64,000 bases of DNA from Labyrinthula sp. Ha (lineage: Eukaryota > Sar > Bigyra > Labyrinthulida > Labyrinthulaceae): contig JAALGZ010000019.1 of the NCBI GenBank assembly GCA_015227615.1, forward strand, positions 124,001-188,000, in the 5' to 3' direction. A model generated the notes under the pieces. It did no database searches. It was not told the origin of the DNA and saw nothing but the letters and a program-made list of their open reading frames with translations. The translations under genes and the position numbers were made by a program. This document shows, piece after piece, positions 1 through 12,384 of this stretch; within the stretch, counting starts at the first letter, position 1; each line of letters begins with the position of its first letter.

Positions 1-3000
1 AAGACAAAGAAATGGGTTAGCTATTACCACAAGTTAATTTATTCGTACTCATTTTTACCTTATAATTAGAGGTAATTTTGCAAAAACTAGTTGTAAAAGT
101 GCTCGTTTAAGGAAAATTCAAGAATATAGCTCATCATAAGATAACCTTTTAAAGCGCTCAATAACAAGATCCTGACGCTGTTTCTAGATAAATCTTGTAT
201 AGATAACAAGCGTACATGTTCAATCTCTATAGTTTTTTTTATAATTTTCTGTCACAAATATCATCAATATCTACCATCTATGACTAGCTATGCAAGTTTT
301 GTTAAAATAATCTCAAATACTTCTTACATATATAACATTTTCATACTAAATTACCGTACTTTACGTAAGGAGAGAAGTGCAAAATTTGAAACCCAGTCGG
401 TATTCTTCTAAGAATAATTTGGGAAATATTTAATTATTAACCTAGCTCGTCTTCTCAGTCAATAACCCGCTAGGTAAATTCTAAGAGCTCTTCATACTAA
501 TACCAAAATATTAAGAATTTGAGAATAGCTCTAACTATACAACAATTTTTCTTTTGATTCTTCTCAATGTGTTTGATTTCTTTCTTAATAGCTTCATTAG
601 CTCAATATTCTATTTTCAATATACTAAGCTTCACAATAATCTTTTTTGGGATATTTTCTCTGAAAAGCCTTTTATTTATAAAAATTTTGTTTAAGTACGG
701 GGATTCATGGTGATTCCTGATAGTTCAAAAGAACTCATAAGCTGACAGAATTATATTAATTTCAAGAACCCTCAGAATTTAGAGCCTTGTATTATATGAA
801 TTACAAAGAACTGTGCGAAAATACATTAATCAAATAGATTCTAGTGATAGTATGTTCAAGATTTCTTCCTCCGCTGAATGAAAAGTATTGTGAATTGGTA
901 GATGATGGTCATTCTTTCATGAATCCAAGACAAACAATAAACTGTAATAATCAGTCTTTTCAATAATGACATTCGGAATCTCGGATTTAACATTTCTGGA
1001 GATTCATTATTTACTGGTAATGCTTTGGCCCTCTGGTAACCATCATCCACATCTGCTATAGATTAGATTCTAACGGCCTAAACGACAAGGAATATTTTCT
1101 CCCTGCCCCATTTACTTGATAATTTTTTTACAAATATAAATATTTTCTTGTATTTTTCTCTTTTGAGCTTTGTTCAATCAACTCAATAAGTACCTTATTT
1201 AATCCTCAACATAATAAAAGCCTTCATCTGGTTGCTATGGTTACAGTTGGATCAAGATCATATTACGAAATCTGTTTCAATCTTAATGTAGCAACTATAG
1301 GATAAGAGTTTTATTTCAATTATTCTTGAAAGAAGGATAAATTGTTTTGGGTTAGAATTGATGAGTTGAGATATCCCATTAATCGTCACGGTTATCCTAT
1401 CCCGACAAATACAGCTCCCATGCAGGAGGTTCTTACTATCCGTATAGCAACATCAAATATTTGCACGGAGATTCTCAACCCCCGTCCCATTATGTTACTT
1501 TGTTACTGGGGTTTACATTCCTATATGGTATACTCATTATATTATTATTTTCCATACATATACAACCTGGTGTTTTTTTCATCGGTTGCGTATCAAATTA
1601 ACACCAGGTCACTGCTTAGGTCATATCCCACTAAGAAGAATTCCAAATTAGATGGATTAGCCATTTATATGTTACCAGACTTAATACAAAGAACCGCAAA
1701 TAAATCTAAGAGATAAAATAAGTAAGTACTCTTAGAAAGAAATATTTCTGAACTTTCTTATTCATTGATAATTGAATTAATTTAATTTTTATGGCTTTAT
1801 AAGGGGGCATTCTTGCAATGTTCTATATTAATTTTAATTCTATTACGATAATGTATAATATACCAATTTTCATGCTTAGCTTTGAAGTGGATTACTATTC
1901 TCCAATAGGGAATTGTAAGTTTGAATCCAACTGGTGTTTAGTCAAATTGTGGTTATTGGGTACCTCAATTCCCATTTGTCTCATTTTGCAAGTAGCAACA
2001 GGTAGATTAACGAATTAAGTAGCAATTTATTGTATACTTATTGCAGGTTGCATTTCTGCATTTTGCTCAAAGAATCTATGGTCAGATTGTACTTTTCCCC
2101 TACACAATAGAAATCTTAGTATCTTCAAATTATAATATACTGGGGTTCATTAAACCGGAACGATTATTGCATAAAACTCCAAGACTTGGTTCCATGATGT
2201 AGAAATCGGTGCCTCATATGACGAAAGTTTGTGCAACAAACTACAGTTTCTTACTGTAGTTACTTAAATACTTCTGCTTCACTATAAGATTCAAACACAT
2301 CTCTAGTTGTATCACTAGTATAGAAAACTTTGGGACACTAAGTTAAATTTCTGGTTTTTAATGTACTAGACTCTAAAAAATTAATAGGACATAGTGGCTT
2401 CATGTAAAATTCAAAGCATCTATTAATCTACGGTCTTATTTTAGTGGAGATTAATACTCATTTGAAAGTCTGTACTTGAAACAGAAATATGCCTTTGGCT
2501 TTGGATACAAGATATCGATATTGCTATTTTTTACCTAGCCCGGAATTTTAATTAGAACCTGACAATAAGTACTATTGACCATGCTTATTATCTTTACGGT
2601 ATGTTCAATTTGATTACTCTGTTTTTATTTCTTTCGTCGCACTCCACCATAACACCATTAAAAACCAATGTTGAATCTCCGCAGTAGTCGCATCAATTCA
2701 TAGTATAAGAACATACCAGTCTAGTCTTGAAGATATTGATTCTCTTGTTAGTGATTTCGAGGATTGCCCCAACCACTTTGAGTGATAACTAAATATAATA
2801 ATGGATATTACATGAAGTTCTGGTAACATGGTCCAAATTTTTCTTATTTTGACGCTTTGTGTTCTTGATATTTTTTGAACTTTGAATCCATACTTTGGTA
2901 TTTATCGGTTGTGCTGTTACTTGCTTTCAGCTCATAGGATTTGAACCCATGGTCCTGATCCCCCTTAATTACCACTATTGCCAACGAAATACTGGAATTG

Positions 3001-4639
3001 GTGTTAGTAGTAACCTAGCAATAACTATATATGAGTCTAGTGTCAATGGTTCATAAGGTTTCCCGGTTAAGAGATTTATCCAATAAAACATTCCTGCCGG
3101 TTCCCACTACAAGGATATATATATATATGTATATATATATTAAGTCCATCTTACCCCGTAATTTTCTTGGGGACATTGACCACTATGTTCTAACTTCTTA
3201 CCACAAGGAATGGGAGGAAGAAATACCTGATATAGCTGGTCCTTGAGCACGTGGCGAATATATAATTTAAAGTATTATGATATTAAAAAAAACATCAATC
3301 AAAGGATATCAAAGTATGAAACAAATATCAAGAACCAAAACTCTTGATATTGCAGTGTCCTTTTATATATTCTTTTCTCAAATGGTATCAAAACACTATA
3401 GGGAAGAAGAAAAACCAAGAAACTCTCTAAACATGGGTGAACATTTGCTATGTTGTTGGAAGGTACTATTGGTAAGAATCAACTTACAGTATAAAGCTAG
3501 GTCTCAATTCTGTGGCAAATACATTTTAAACTAGGCTACAAACAAAATGCTCAACCTAATTAGATTATTAAAGTCATTGCTGAATTGATTAGAAAGCTTG
3601 TCATAGCTTTGTGTACTTTAATATCCCAATTAGTTAATTGAATCAAAGAAGAAAAATTTTTCTTTCATGTTTAATGAAAAGTATATTCATAACTAGAAGG
3701 ACTCTTACTTTGAATAGCTGGTGACGTGAATTCCCAGAATAACAAACCTTTTGATGTGATTACCAATGAGTACCATTACAAGATAACTCTGTTAAAATTC
3801 CATATTGGCAGATAATTAGCTATTCGAGAGAGTATATGAAATTGTAAATTGAATGTTGTCATTTGAAGAATCCCTTGAAAAAAGGAGCCACTGATATTGA
3901 CAAATACCTTTCATGAAGCAAGTCTTACTATTGCATGTACACTCTTGCCAGAAGACTATGACAGTTAACAAAATGAAGTATGGTCAATCGAGTTGATGTT
4001 ACTCAGCTGGTAAAAAATATTTATTCTGCGTATGAAAATACGTTACTCTTGAGAAGTTTACAATCTTCTCTGAGGTTGGATTTTATTTTATATAATTATT
4101 AAAGGGGTTTCCATAACGTTAAGACATACTATTGTCTCCCACAGTAATAATGCCGGTAGTTTAACCTTATCTTCTATTAGGTTTTAATATTGTAACTTTA
4201 AATATTCTCAAACATAACCACAATGATATTTCAGGCTTTATAAAGAAGTCATGTTGGTGCCATAGAATACTTTGTATAGAACAATGCACACTGTAATAAA
4301 TAGTCAGAGTAATCCCTTTGAATTCAATATAAACACATAATGACTTGTTTTTGAACTAGAGGATAAATAATTTTATTCTGTGAAACAATATAAGAAATTT
4401 CTTAATTGAATATTCTTCGATAATTATTTGAATTATATTCTTATAATATAATTATTTCTTTATCTCCTTTGAATATGTTTAAGGAAATAAAATACAGCTT
4501 ATAGAAATTTCATAATTTGCAACATGTTTGGAATAATTCCGGTAATATATTCTAAAAAAGAATTATTACACACATATTAAATATTTGTTTAGAAACAAAA
4601 ATTTCAAACTAATTCAAACAAAAAGAAAATATAAACAAG
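1..4639. other. AT-rich region without a convincing gene
   Basis: Only short open frames (at most about 124 codons, several opening with TTG) occur, with no recognisable motif and no supporting context. An imperfect AT dinucleotide run lies near 3115-3141. A sequence on the minus strand near 2937-2949 resembles a tRNA B box but no tRNA can be folded around it. I see no gene here. Confidence 0.6.
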
Positions 4640-5212
4640 ATGAACTGTCTTCCAAAAGTAGATATTTTGGCTCTTCTTGGACTAAGAAACAAGAGCTCAG
4701 CTGTAAAAACTGTTGGAGGAAGGCTTCGCTCTGGAAGTCAAACTGTAAAGAGAAGATTGAGCGCTATTCTAAGAAGTCGAAGAAGAAGTGGGTCTTCTGT
4801 TGATAAAAAAACAAGTGAAGAGAGAAACAAAAAGTACCAGGTTCCTGAAGAACAGTTTGAACTAGTAGAAAAAGAACCAGAGGTGTTTATTCCTGCAGTG
4901 CTTTTTGTATACACTGTCTTGGATATCTTCACAACTCCAATCTATAAGCAACCAAAGCTGGAGACTGAAAGTTTTGAAATTATAAAAGAACCTTTGCTTC
5001 TATGTGATAAACCTTTGTTTGAGATATTGGAGTCAAAGAGAAAGAAAGAAGCAGGTGCTCTACTAAACTTTCTGTCTTTCTGCAGCATAATTGTATTGTT
5101 GTATGATCTGTGGTATACACTGACAATTTGGAATGTACTATTTATTGTGTTAATATGTTTATGGAGTGTATTTCTAATTAATGTTGATTTGTCGAAGAAA
5201 ATAAGGTGATCA
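4640..5212 (+). CDS. Unrecognised basic protein with two C-terminal membrane segments
   Basis: The frame gives a 189-residue protein from an ATG preceded by an A-rich leader. I do not recognise the family. Residues 1-65 are strongly basic, with an arginine cluster around 38-50 (KRRL, RSRRR), and contain no acidic residues before about 55 except D8. Residues 66-135 are mixed and rich in Glu and Pro, with a moderately hydrophobic patch at about 82-98. Two hydrophobic helices follow at about 140-157 and 161-181, separated by only a few residues, which suggests a short hairpin anchor with both ends on the same side of a membrane. The tail ends in LSKKIR, a possible dilysine-like signal, although the spacing is not canonical. 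The coding stretch is visibly less AT-rich than its flanks and uninterrupted, which is why I call it a gene. A tail-anchored or reticulon-like membrane protein is conceivable but not shown. Confidence 0.6.
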
Positions 5213-6497
5213 CGTAGTTTTCTTGGTCATTTTTGTTTCTTGTTAAGATGTAAGAACCATTTATTGAAATCAAGAATTTTACTTAAATAAGAAACTAATC
5301 ATAGTTCTAGTGTGAGAATTTTTTTACTACAAAAATAATTTCGTAAGAAAATTATTAAGAGAAAGAATCTAATTATGAATATGAATTACAAAATTCTTAA
5401 ATGAGCGATTCTAATGGAGTTTTCCTCGTGAAGATTTTAAAAATTAAATCCTCAACAGAAAAGCAGATCAACTTTTTTTGGATATTTAGGAGAATTAAAA
5501 AGAAGTGAAGATTAGTAAAGGCCATACCATATATATGGAAATGGTGTTTGCTTTGAATTAACCCATAATCTATAATCTAAGAACTACTATATTAGACAGG
5601 CGCTTAACAAAAAAAATACACAACCTAAATATGGATATTATTAACTTATTTGCTCTCTATCATAAAGAAATCATGAATATTCTAATAAAACTTTTTCTCA
5701 AGCTGAAGATATATATATATATATATATATATATTGAAAATTATCGCAGATTTCCGTGGAGAATAAAAGAATAATAGAGCTAATTAGTTGTTTTTAGGGT
5801 TGATTCCCAAGATCAAGTGCTTGCAATTGCCGAATGAAAAAAATATTTGGTTTATTTCTGAACTGAATAGCCAAAACATAATAAAAAACTATAAAATTCG
5901 GCTTATAGTTATTTTAGTATAATTATTAACATGTATACTCAGTAAAATGAAGAAGATGATTAGAATACAAAATGCTAGAATGAAAAGTTAATCCCCTGAA
6001 CCTAAGGTTAAAAAGTAGGATAAATAAACCATTTTGTTTTTTTCTTTGTAAAGCTAAAATATATATTATAAAGCAATTCTAAAAGTTTATAAAATGATAA
6101 AATGTTATTGAAACAATATGAATATATTTAATTATATTCCATTTCTTTTATTCGTAGTTGTTTAAGTGAAGCTGAACTAGTTTATTGTGTTATTGAAAGC
6201 AGTTCAGCATGAAGTTTTTCTTCTAGTAGAAAAACCAAAAAGAATAGTATTTTGAGAAAGTAATATTTCAGAACATATTAATTAAGATTATTTCTTTTTG
6301 TACCTTGAGAGACTAGGGAGCTTGAGAAGGAAATCAACATTCAATTTCTTGCTTAAGAGATTTGCATCAGTTCTTTTCACATTTATCAGAAGTTTCATGA
6401 AATGCAAGATATTCAAGCTTTTGATAATATTTATTTATTTCAACAAGAAATTAAAATCTGCAGTTCCATTTTATTTTATCCAACAATAAAAAGAGAT

Positions 6498-6534
<37 letters not shown>

Positions 6535-6643
6535 TATATTTGTTTTTATTCAAATAGCTCAAAATAAGACTGAATACTTTACTGAAATTAGTTAATACAA
6601 ATAAAAACAAACAAAAAATTAAATTACATTTTTATACAGAAAA
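5213..6643. other. Intergenic, with two TA microsatellites
   Basis: No gene is supported. A TA dinucleotide run lies at about 5709-5734 and a longer one at about 6501-6532, just before the frameshifted family copy. A 63-codon frame at 6298-6489 has no independent support. Confidence 0.55.
6501..6532. repeat. TA dinucleotide microsatellite
   Basis: An uninterrupted alternating TA run of about 30 bases. A similar shorter run is at about 5709-5734. Confidence 0.9.
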
Positions 6644-7574
6644 ATGGGTAACAGTATCAGAAAAAAGAAAGAAACATTTGTAATGAAAGCGGCTTTGTCA
6701 GAAAGGGAAATGTTTTGTATAACAAGGGGAAATATGATAATATTATGGCCAACAACAGGAGAAAGTGAAGGAAACTTAAAGGAAATAATAAACTTATATT
6801 TATATCATATGAATACAGCTCTCATCACAGATATTAAAAAGGGAATTCAAAATTCCAAATATGAATATTTGTGTGAGCTTTCTCAAAGTTGAATTTAACT
6901 TCTATTTGTTTTAATGATGTAAACTTACCAAAAGATGATCTGTCGAAATTATTGAAAGATACAGTTTATCAAGTGAAAAACCTTCAAAATTTAAAATTTT
7001 CATCACTTATGTCAAAAATACTGCATTAGAGTATTATGCTAGAATCCCAACATATAAATCAAATACTTTAACCTCTCTTGAGATCTCAATGATGAAAGAT
7101 TATAATGGGAATAAAATTCTTACTTTCCTATTTAGGAAGAAGATGGAATTCTTAAATAGGTTGGATATAATTTTATCTCCTGCTTTTTACTTTACACTTA
7201 AACAAAATATCTTTCTAGAAAATCTTCAGGAATTAAATATTGACTTGCCTTCAATGTATTCAAAAATTTATACTTCGGTATTGCTGGAAATCTCAAAAAC
7301 TTTTATTGTTCAAAATATTAAAATCTTGAAATTTAATAAGAAAATGTTCACAAAATGTGATACTGGTGAAGCATATATACTATCTCAATTACCATTTCTT
7401 CTACAGAATCTAAGCAAAATAAATATGAATTTAAACTTGAATATTAGTTTATTTATATCTTTGATTCTCTCGAGTTTTGTATTTTCAGCCCCAAGATTTG
7501 ACCATCCTAGTGGATTTTCATGCAGAAAGTATCTTGAACAAACAAAAATTCGTAATATAGAATTTTCTGGCTAG
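6644..7574 (+). pseudogene. Frameshifted copy of the family found intact at 11407-12384
   Basis: The region reads through three frames but aligns along its length with the intact 325-residue protein at 11407-12384. An ATG at 6644 opens a frame to 6892. Homology then moves to a second frame near 6880 (FSKLNLTSI here against FSKLKLNSL in the intact copy). It moves to a third frame near 7017, where ALEYYAR matches ILEYYAR, followed by matching blocks SLEI, FTLKQNIF/FAMKQQIF, LPSMYSKIY/LPSLYSKFY and FVFSA. The last frame stops at 7574, about 35 residues earlier than the intact copy. The second shift lies in a run of A, so a sequencing indel is possible there, but the early end and the first shift favour a real pseudogene. 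The family is unrecognised; see the intact member. Confidence 0.65.
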
Positions 7575-8497
7575 TAATTGGAAAGTCCAAAGTCAATCAA
7601 TTGTAAGAAGGAGTTGAGCTATTCCTGTTCAAATAACTATACTCTTTAGATATACGCAATACCTTAATTTGAAATCTAAACATTAGTCTCCAGCCGTCAT
7701 CTTAGCTTAGTAAAAAAAATATAAGATAAAGAATCCAGTCAAAGCAACATTTCATGAAAATTTACAAACTTGAATAACAGGTCCAGCTTTTATCTATCAA
7801 GCGGGTACTTTTCCTTAATATGAGAATAATTTCTTATCATTTACATAATTGCAATAGCAAGAGATAAATAATTTTTGCCTATTTACCTGTAAGAAAAAAG
7901 CTCCCTTTAAAAAGTTTTGTCGCAACAGGAAAAAACCTATATCAAATATTGAGCAGACATAATTTTAGCCATTACTAATTGTAGAGTTACACAAATTTGA
8001 TTCGCACCTAACAAGCAGAGTTTAGACCAAACATACATCTCAGTAGTTGAACCATTAGTATTCCCGCAAGAGAATTCAATGTTATTAGAAAATTTTCAAG
8101 TGTGTTAGAAGGAAAACAAAATAACATTCCTTCAAATAAACGAAATTTTAACAGATTGTTAAATTTCAATACGTTCAACTACATTAACTTCTTTAAGCAA
8201 TTATTTTTCTTTATTAACACAAATAGTGAATATTTTGGAAATGAAGATAAAATTTTAAGCTCATCTTTTTAATATTGAAATAAAACGCAGTAAGTATTTA
8301 TCATTTCTTCTTGACGTTGGCAGATAAAATCCAACTAGTTTTATCTCAACTTGATTAACCAATATGTATAAAATTCTTTACTGTGTTAAATACTGTTTTG
8401 CAGTTCCCAAAATAATAAAAATACTTACTGAAACTAAGTTTGTAATCATGAGAATAAAAACTAAGCTAATTTAACTTCTGATAACCTAATATTTTCA
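7575..8497. other. Intergenic without a supported gene
   Basis: Only short interrupted frames. Part of it may be further decayed family sequence (a 44-codon hydrophobic frame ends near 8270), but no alignment convinces me. Confidence 0.4.
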
Positions 8498-8722
8498 ATG
8501 CTCAAAAAAACCTTTAAGTATGCCAGTAATGTGAATTTTTCTTTAAGTTTTTTAATACTCGATATACAGCTAATATCTCTTATTTCTAACAAGATCAAAT
8601 ATGATGAAAGAATAGCTTTGATATTTTTTAGAGTCAATAAGGAATTAAATATTGATCGAGCTCTAGAGACAATAGAAGAATCCTTTGGTGAATGTTCATA
8701 TGCCAATTCTTTTTTTTTCTAA
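8498..8722 (+). pseudogene. Probable fragment of the same family (third local copy)
   Basis: A 74-codon frame whose middle aligns by eye with residues around 136-185 of the intact protein at 11407-12384. Examples are the block ISLISNKIKYDERIALIFFR against ITVISTYNKNKSLALFFR, preceded by a YA-containing segment matching EYYAR. Nothing convincing flanks it, so it would be a remnant. The match is short and in a low-complexity hydrophobic background, so chance cannot be excluded. Confidence 0.35.
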
Positions 8723-11406
8723 AGTTCTGGCTTCTTCAAGATAATATTATTGATTAAAAACTCGTAAAAAAAGAGGTGGCTTTTAAGAGCTATCTTTTTA
8801 AATAGAGTTTTTACTGGTATGTCCTTCAAGATTTCAACAGAGAAATAACGCAAGATTCTACGTGATTAGTTTATACTTCAAAGGGAAAATGCATTGCACT
8901 GATTTAAATTACAAGAGGTCAGAAGACATTATGCGATAAGTAGCAGATGTGTGAATAGATTGAAAATTTTCAAATTTTTGCTTAAGACATATAGGAATTT
9001 GATTTTGATCGAGGCCCTTTTGAAGCTACTGTGAGGACACTGACCAATCGTTCTATTTGTACACATTATGGTGTGTACTAGTCGTGTACTTTTATAATGT
9101 CGCTGCAGTTGTCTGATATCTCGTTTATTGATATATGTATCTATGTATTGTACTAGGTCTAAAATGCCATAGTTAGCCGCTAATGCAATAAATCAAAGAT
9201 TCCAATTTTCATAAAAACTGTACAGAGAAGGATACTAATTGCTCTAAGTTTCCATAATTATATTAACTTGCAGTAATGCAACATTTAATACTAGAGCAAT
9301 ACTGTGTTTAAATATGTCTATATACTAAACCTACGAAACCAAAATATGCTGAATACCACACGACCTGCCTTATGAATAAATCTATATTTAATATTCATAA
9401 ATACGAAATACTTAGTTTATAATATAAAACGTTTTAGATCACTTCCGCAACAGAATAAGAATTAGTTTCTTAGTAAGTCCCCATACCCGCCTCTTCATAC
9501 CGGTGTATAAATAAATACTACAGATGTTTCCTGCGCATTAGGGAATTTTCCAAACTCCGTTTTAATATCAAATTAAAGTGATTACAAGGACTCTGAAACA
9601 GTTTTAAAGCTTTGATAGAGCAAAGTTGACATCCAGCAGGTCGATGACAACGAAGATACATATGCTTTGTATAATCGATGAAGTTTGCTTAGATTTCGTC
9701 GTAGTATTTGTTCCTTCGTCAAGAAATATTTTGTGGTTAGCTGGTCTCTCTATATATAGTTATTTCTGTTAGAATGTGTGAAACAGCGTGTATGAAAAAC
9801 ATTTCACCAGAGAAAGCTGTCGATCAAGGATTTGACGAAACACGACAGAAACTGGCAGATGGTTACAACCACTCGTAACATAAACAGCTCTTTAGAAAAT
9901 ATTCTTCTACTTGCCCTATCCCACTTTTCTAAGGACAAAGAGCTATAATTTTATAAAAAAAACTAGTAAGTATGGATTTTTTTCAGGGAAAAAACCATAA
10001 ATCAGCATAATGACAAGATAAAGGAGCAACAAGAGTAGGAATAATGATATTTGAAATCAAAGTTTATGGGGAATATATGTAACCTTCATAGGTTTTGTTG
10101 GGTTGTGATATTAGATATACCAAAATTAAATTGAGCCTAAGGGTTATTTCTACAATTTTTTTATTTATTTTGATGCTGTCCCGATGGAAGATCTAAGGAT
10201 TATATCTTGAATGAAGGGTTTATTGGATATTAGGAAGGTATCTGAAATGGTGTTTAGCGCTAGAAAACCCATCATAAGAAAATTTGGGTTATCATGCCAA
10301 ACTCAGCTTGTATATAAGAGTAATAAGGATTTTTTCATTCACCTAAGTCAGCCAACATGGCTTGCTACAAAGGTAAAAGACACTGTTTCTCAAATACTGT
10401 GCAAATAAAATGAACGTAGAAGCAAACATAAAGAAGTGTCAAAAGACAGATTCCACAAAACCAAAAGAAAAAAGCCAAATTGTATTTAAGTAGCTAAGCG
10501 TAGTTTCTCGTACTGTAACTACTTCAAAGGGATAATAGTAGTAAATTGCTTTCATACTGACTTGTAAGAATCAGCTCCTGTATTAGAACTTAATTAAATC
10601 TGATGCAGCATTTTTTTTTGGTCAGACTTCCATTCCAAAATATACAGAACTCCTTTTCTTGGTTTCATTACCCTAGAAAGCTTTAATAAAAGCTTATGTT
10701 TTATTATTTAATCACGCTTACATACTTTGATGTTGCTTCGGCTTTGTAGGCTGTACTTTGAGATTCTCAATGAGCCGAAGGTAGTTGCGAATCAACCAAC
10801 TGGTCAATTTGGGAGATGAGTCTTAATCTTTTGAAGATGTTATTTGTTTTTCAGGGTTAGTTCATTATTTGATAATCTAGAGTAGTTAAGTTGTAAGTTG
10901 CTAGAAACGATGGAACTTTGTATGTCAAAGGAGTTCTTTGAATAGTTTCCTAAATGGAATCTTTAATTAACAAAGTTTTTCTCGATATGACATTACCATG
11001 TATTTGGATAATCCAATTTCATTAAGAACAAGTCAAACATACCTCAGGAGTTATTCACCCTTATAAACTTGTAATTTGATAGATATTAAATCCAAGCTCA
11101 ACTCAAGTTATATAGTTCTTGTTTTTTAAATCATTCAAATTATTTTATTGCCTAATCTTACGGTCAACTACTTATTTGGAACGTATTGCCTCTGAGTATA
11201 AACTTGTTCTCTGTGAAGGACTGAGTTAACTTATTCTTGAAAAACAGATTTCTCAAGGAGAAAAATATAAAAATAAACTTATAGCTTATACAATTGATCA
11301 AAAGTTTCTCCAAACCTTTTTTATTAAATAAATATTTCTTTGTTTCTAAGAATTATATTACAAGAAAACGCACATCTCTCTTAAATTTAGTACTTCTAAA
11401 AGAGCC
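8723..11406. other. Intergenic without a supported gene
   Basis: Short frames only, no motif or homology recognised. The GC content is not visibly raised anywhere for long. Confidence 0.5.
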
Positions 11407-12384
11407 ATGTGCAATGCATTACCAAAGCGAATGAATGATTTCTTTAGATGTAATAATATCTCAGAGGGTCAATTGTATATTTCAAAACACATGAACTATT
11501 TCACTATTTCCCCTTTTTTCCCCTTAATTGGAATGAATATCAGAAATACGAAAAAATCATATCTGTCTGAAATAGAAAACATTGAACTCTCAGATATTCA
11601 TAAAAGCTTAGAAAAATCTGGTTATAAATTGTTGGAAGTATTTTTCTCTAAATTGAAACTAAATTCTCTTCGTTTTAATAAAGTTATTTTGCCAGAGGAA
11701 GAGTTTTCAAAGTTACTTTGTTGCACTTTAAGTCAAGTAAGAGAATTGAAAGAGTTAGAATTTAGAATACGATCATCAAATAATAATATATTGGAATATT
11801 ATGCAAGAAATGATAGTTTTCACCTAGATTCATTAACTTCTCTTGAAATAACAGTGATCTCAACATATAATAAGAATAAAAGTTTGGCTCTTTTTTTCCG
11901 GATGAAAAGCGAGAAAATAAAAATTTTGAAAATTGCTGCATCGCCTTTACTAAGTTTTGCAATGAAACAGCAAATATTTCCAAAAACTCTTGAACAACTT
12001 GAGATTGAGTTGCCTTCATTATATTCGAAATTCTATTTATCAGGTCTTCTTTCCCTATGTAGAAATTCTATAGGGAGAAATATTAAAATCTTCAAATGTA
12101 AAAATAAGCAATTTAGAATTTGCGAACGTGCTGAAATAAGTATATTGTCTCAATTGCTAATTCGCCTCAAAAATTTAGTCAAGGTAAATATCACTTTAAA
12201 GACGCATAACGAAATATTTATATATTTTATGCTGTCAAACTTTGTATTTTCAGCTGATGCATTTGAATCTTCAAGTACTTTTTCATGGAAATATAAACTT
12301 TCTCCAATGAAACATAGAAGATTAAGAAATTGTTTAAGTGAAAAGTTGAAAATTAAAAGAAAATCGATTAAGAAAATTCTTTGA
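11407..12384 (+). CDS. Intact member of an unrecognised leucine-rich local protein family
   Basis: This is an uninterrupted 325-residue frame from ATG to TGA. I do not recognise a named family. The protein is rich in Leu, Ile, Lys and Ser, with alternating hydrophobic and charged stretches such as LKLNSLRF, LEQLEIELPSLYSKFYL and LKNLVKVNITLK. This spacing looks like irregular leucine-rich repeats, in which each unit has an L-x-x-L-x-L strand. There is no signal peptide and no clear membrane segment. Copies lie at 6644-7574 (frameshifted) and probably 8498-8722 (fragment), all on the same strand, so the family has expanded by local duplication. The two-residue signature F-V-F-S near residue 277 recurs as FVFS/FIFS in the minus-strand proteins at 34777-35880 and 40379-41506, which hints that both clusters belong to one superfamily. 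The function is unknown; LRR proteins usually bind other proteins, but that is inference. Confidence 0.7.
   Translation: MCNALPKRMNDFFRCNNISEGQLYISKHMNYFTISPFFPLIGMNIRNTKKSYLSEIENIELSDIHKSLEKSGYKLLEVFFSKLKLNSLRFNKVILPEEEFSKLLCCTLSQVRELKELEFRIRSSNNNILEYYARNDSFHLDSLTSLEITVISTYNKNKSLALFFRMKSEKIKILKIAASPLLSFAMKQQIFPKTLEQLEIELPSLYSKFYLSGLLSLCRNSIGRNIKIFKCKNKQFRICERAEISILSQLLIRLKNLVKVNITLKTHNEIFIYFMLSNFVFSADAFESSSTFSWKYKLSPMKHRRLRNCLSEKLKIKRKSIKKIL

Noticed and set aside
1342-1716. 124-codon frame
   Set aside because: Opens with TTG, has no homology or motif, and lies in otherwise empty DNA; chance length is plausible.
2930-3000. tRNA on the minus strand: GGGTTCAAATCC with a pairable T arm and an A-box-like TGGC...GTGG upstream
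   Set aside because: The distance between the boxes is too short for an anticodon arm, the D arm does not pair, and no acceptor stem forms.
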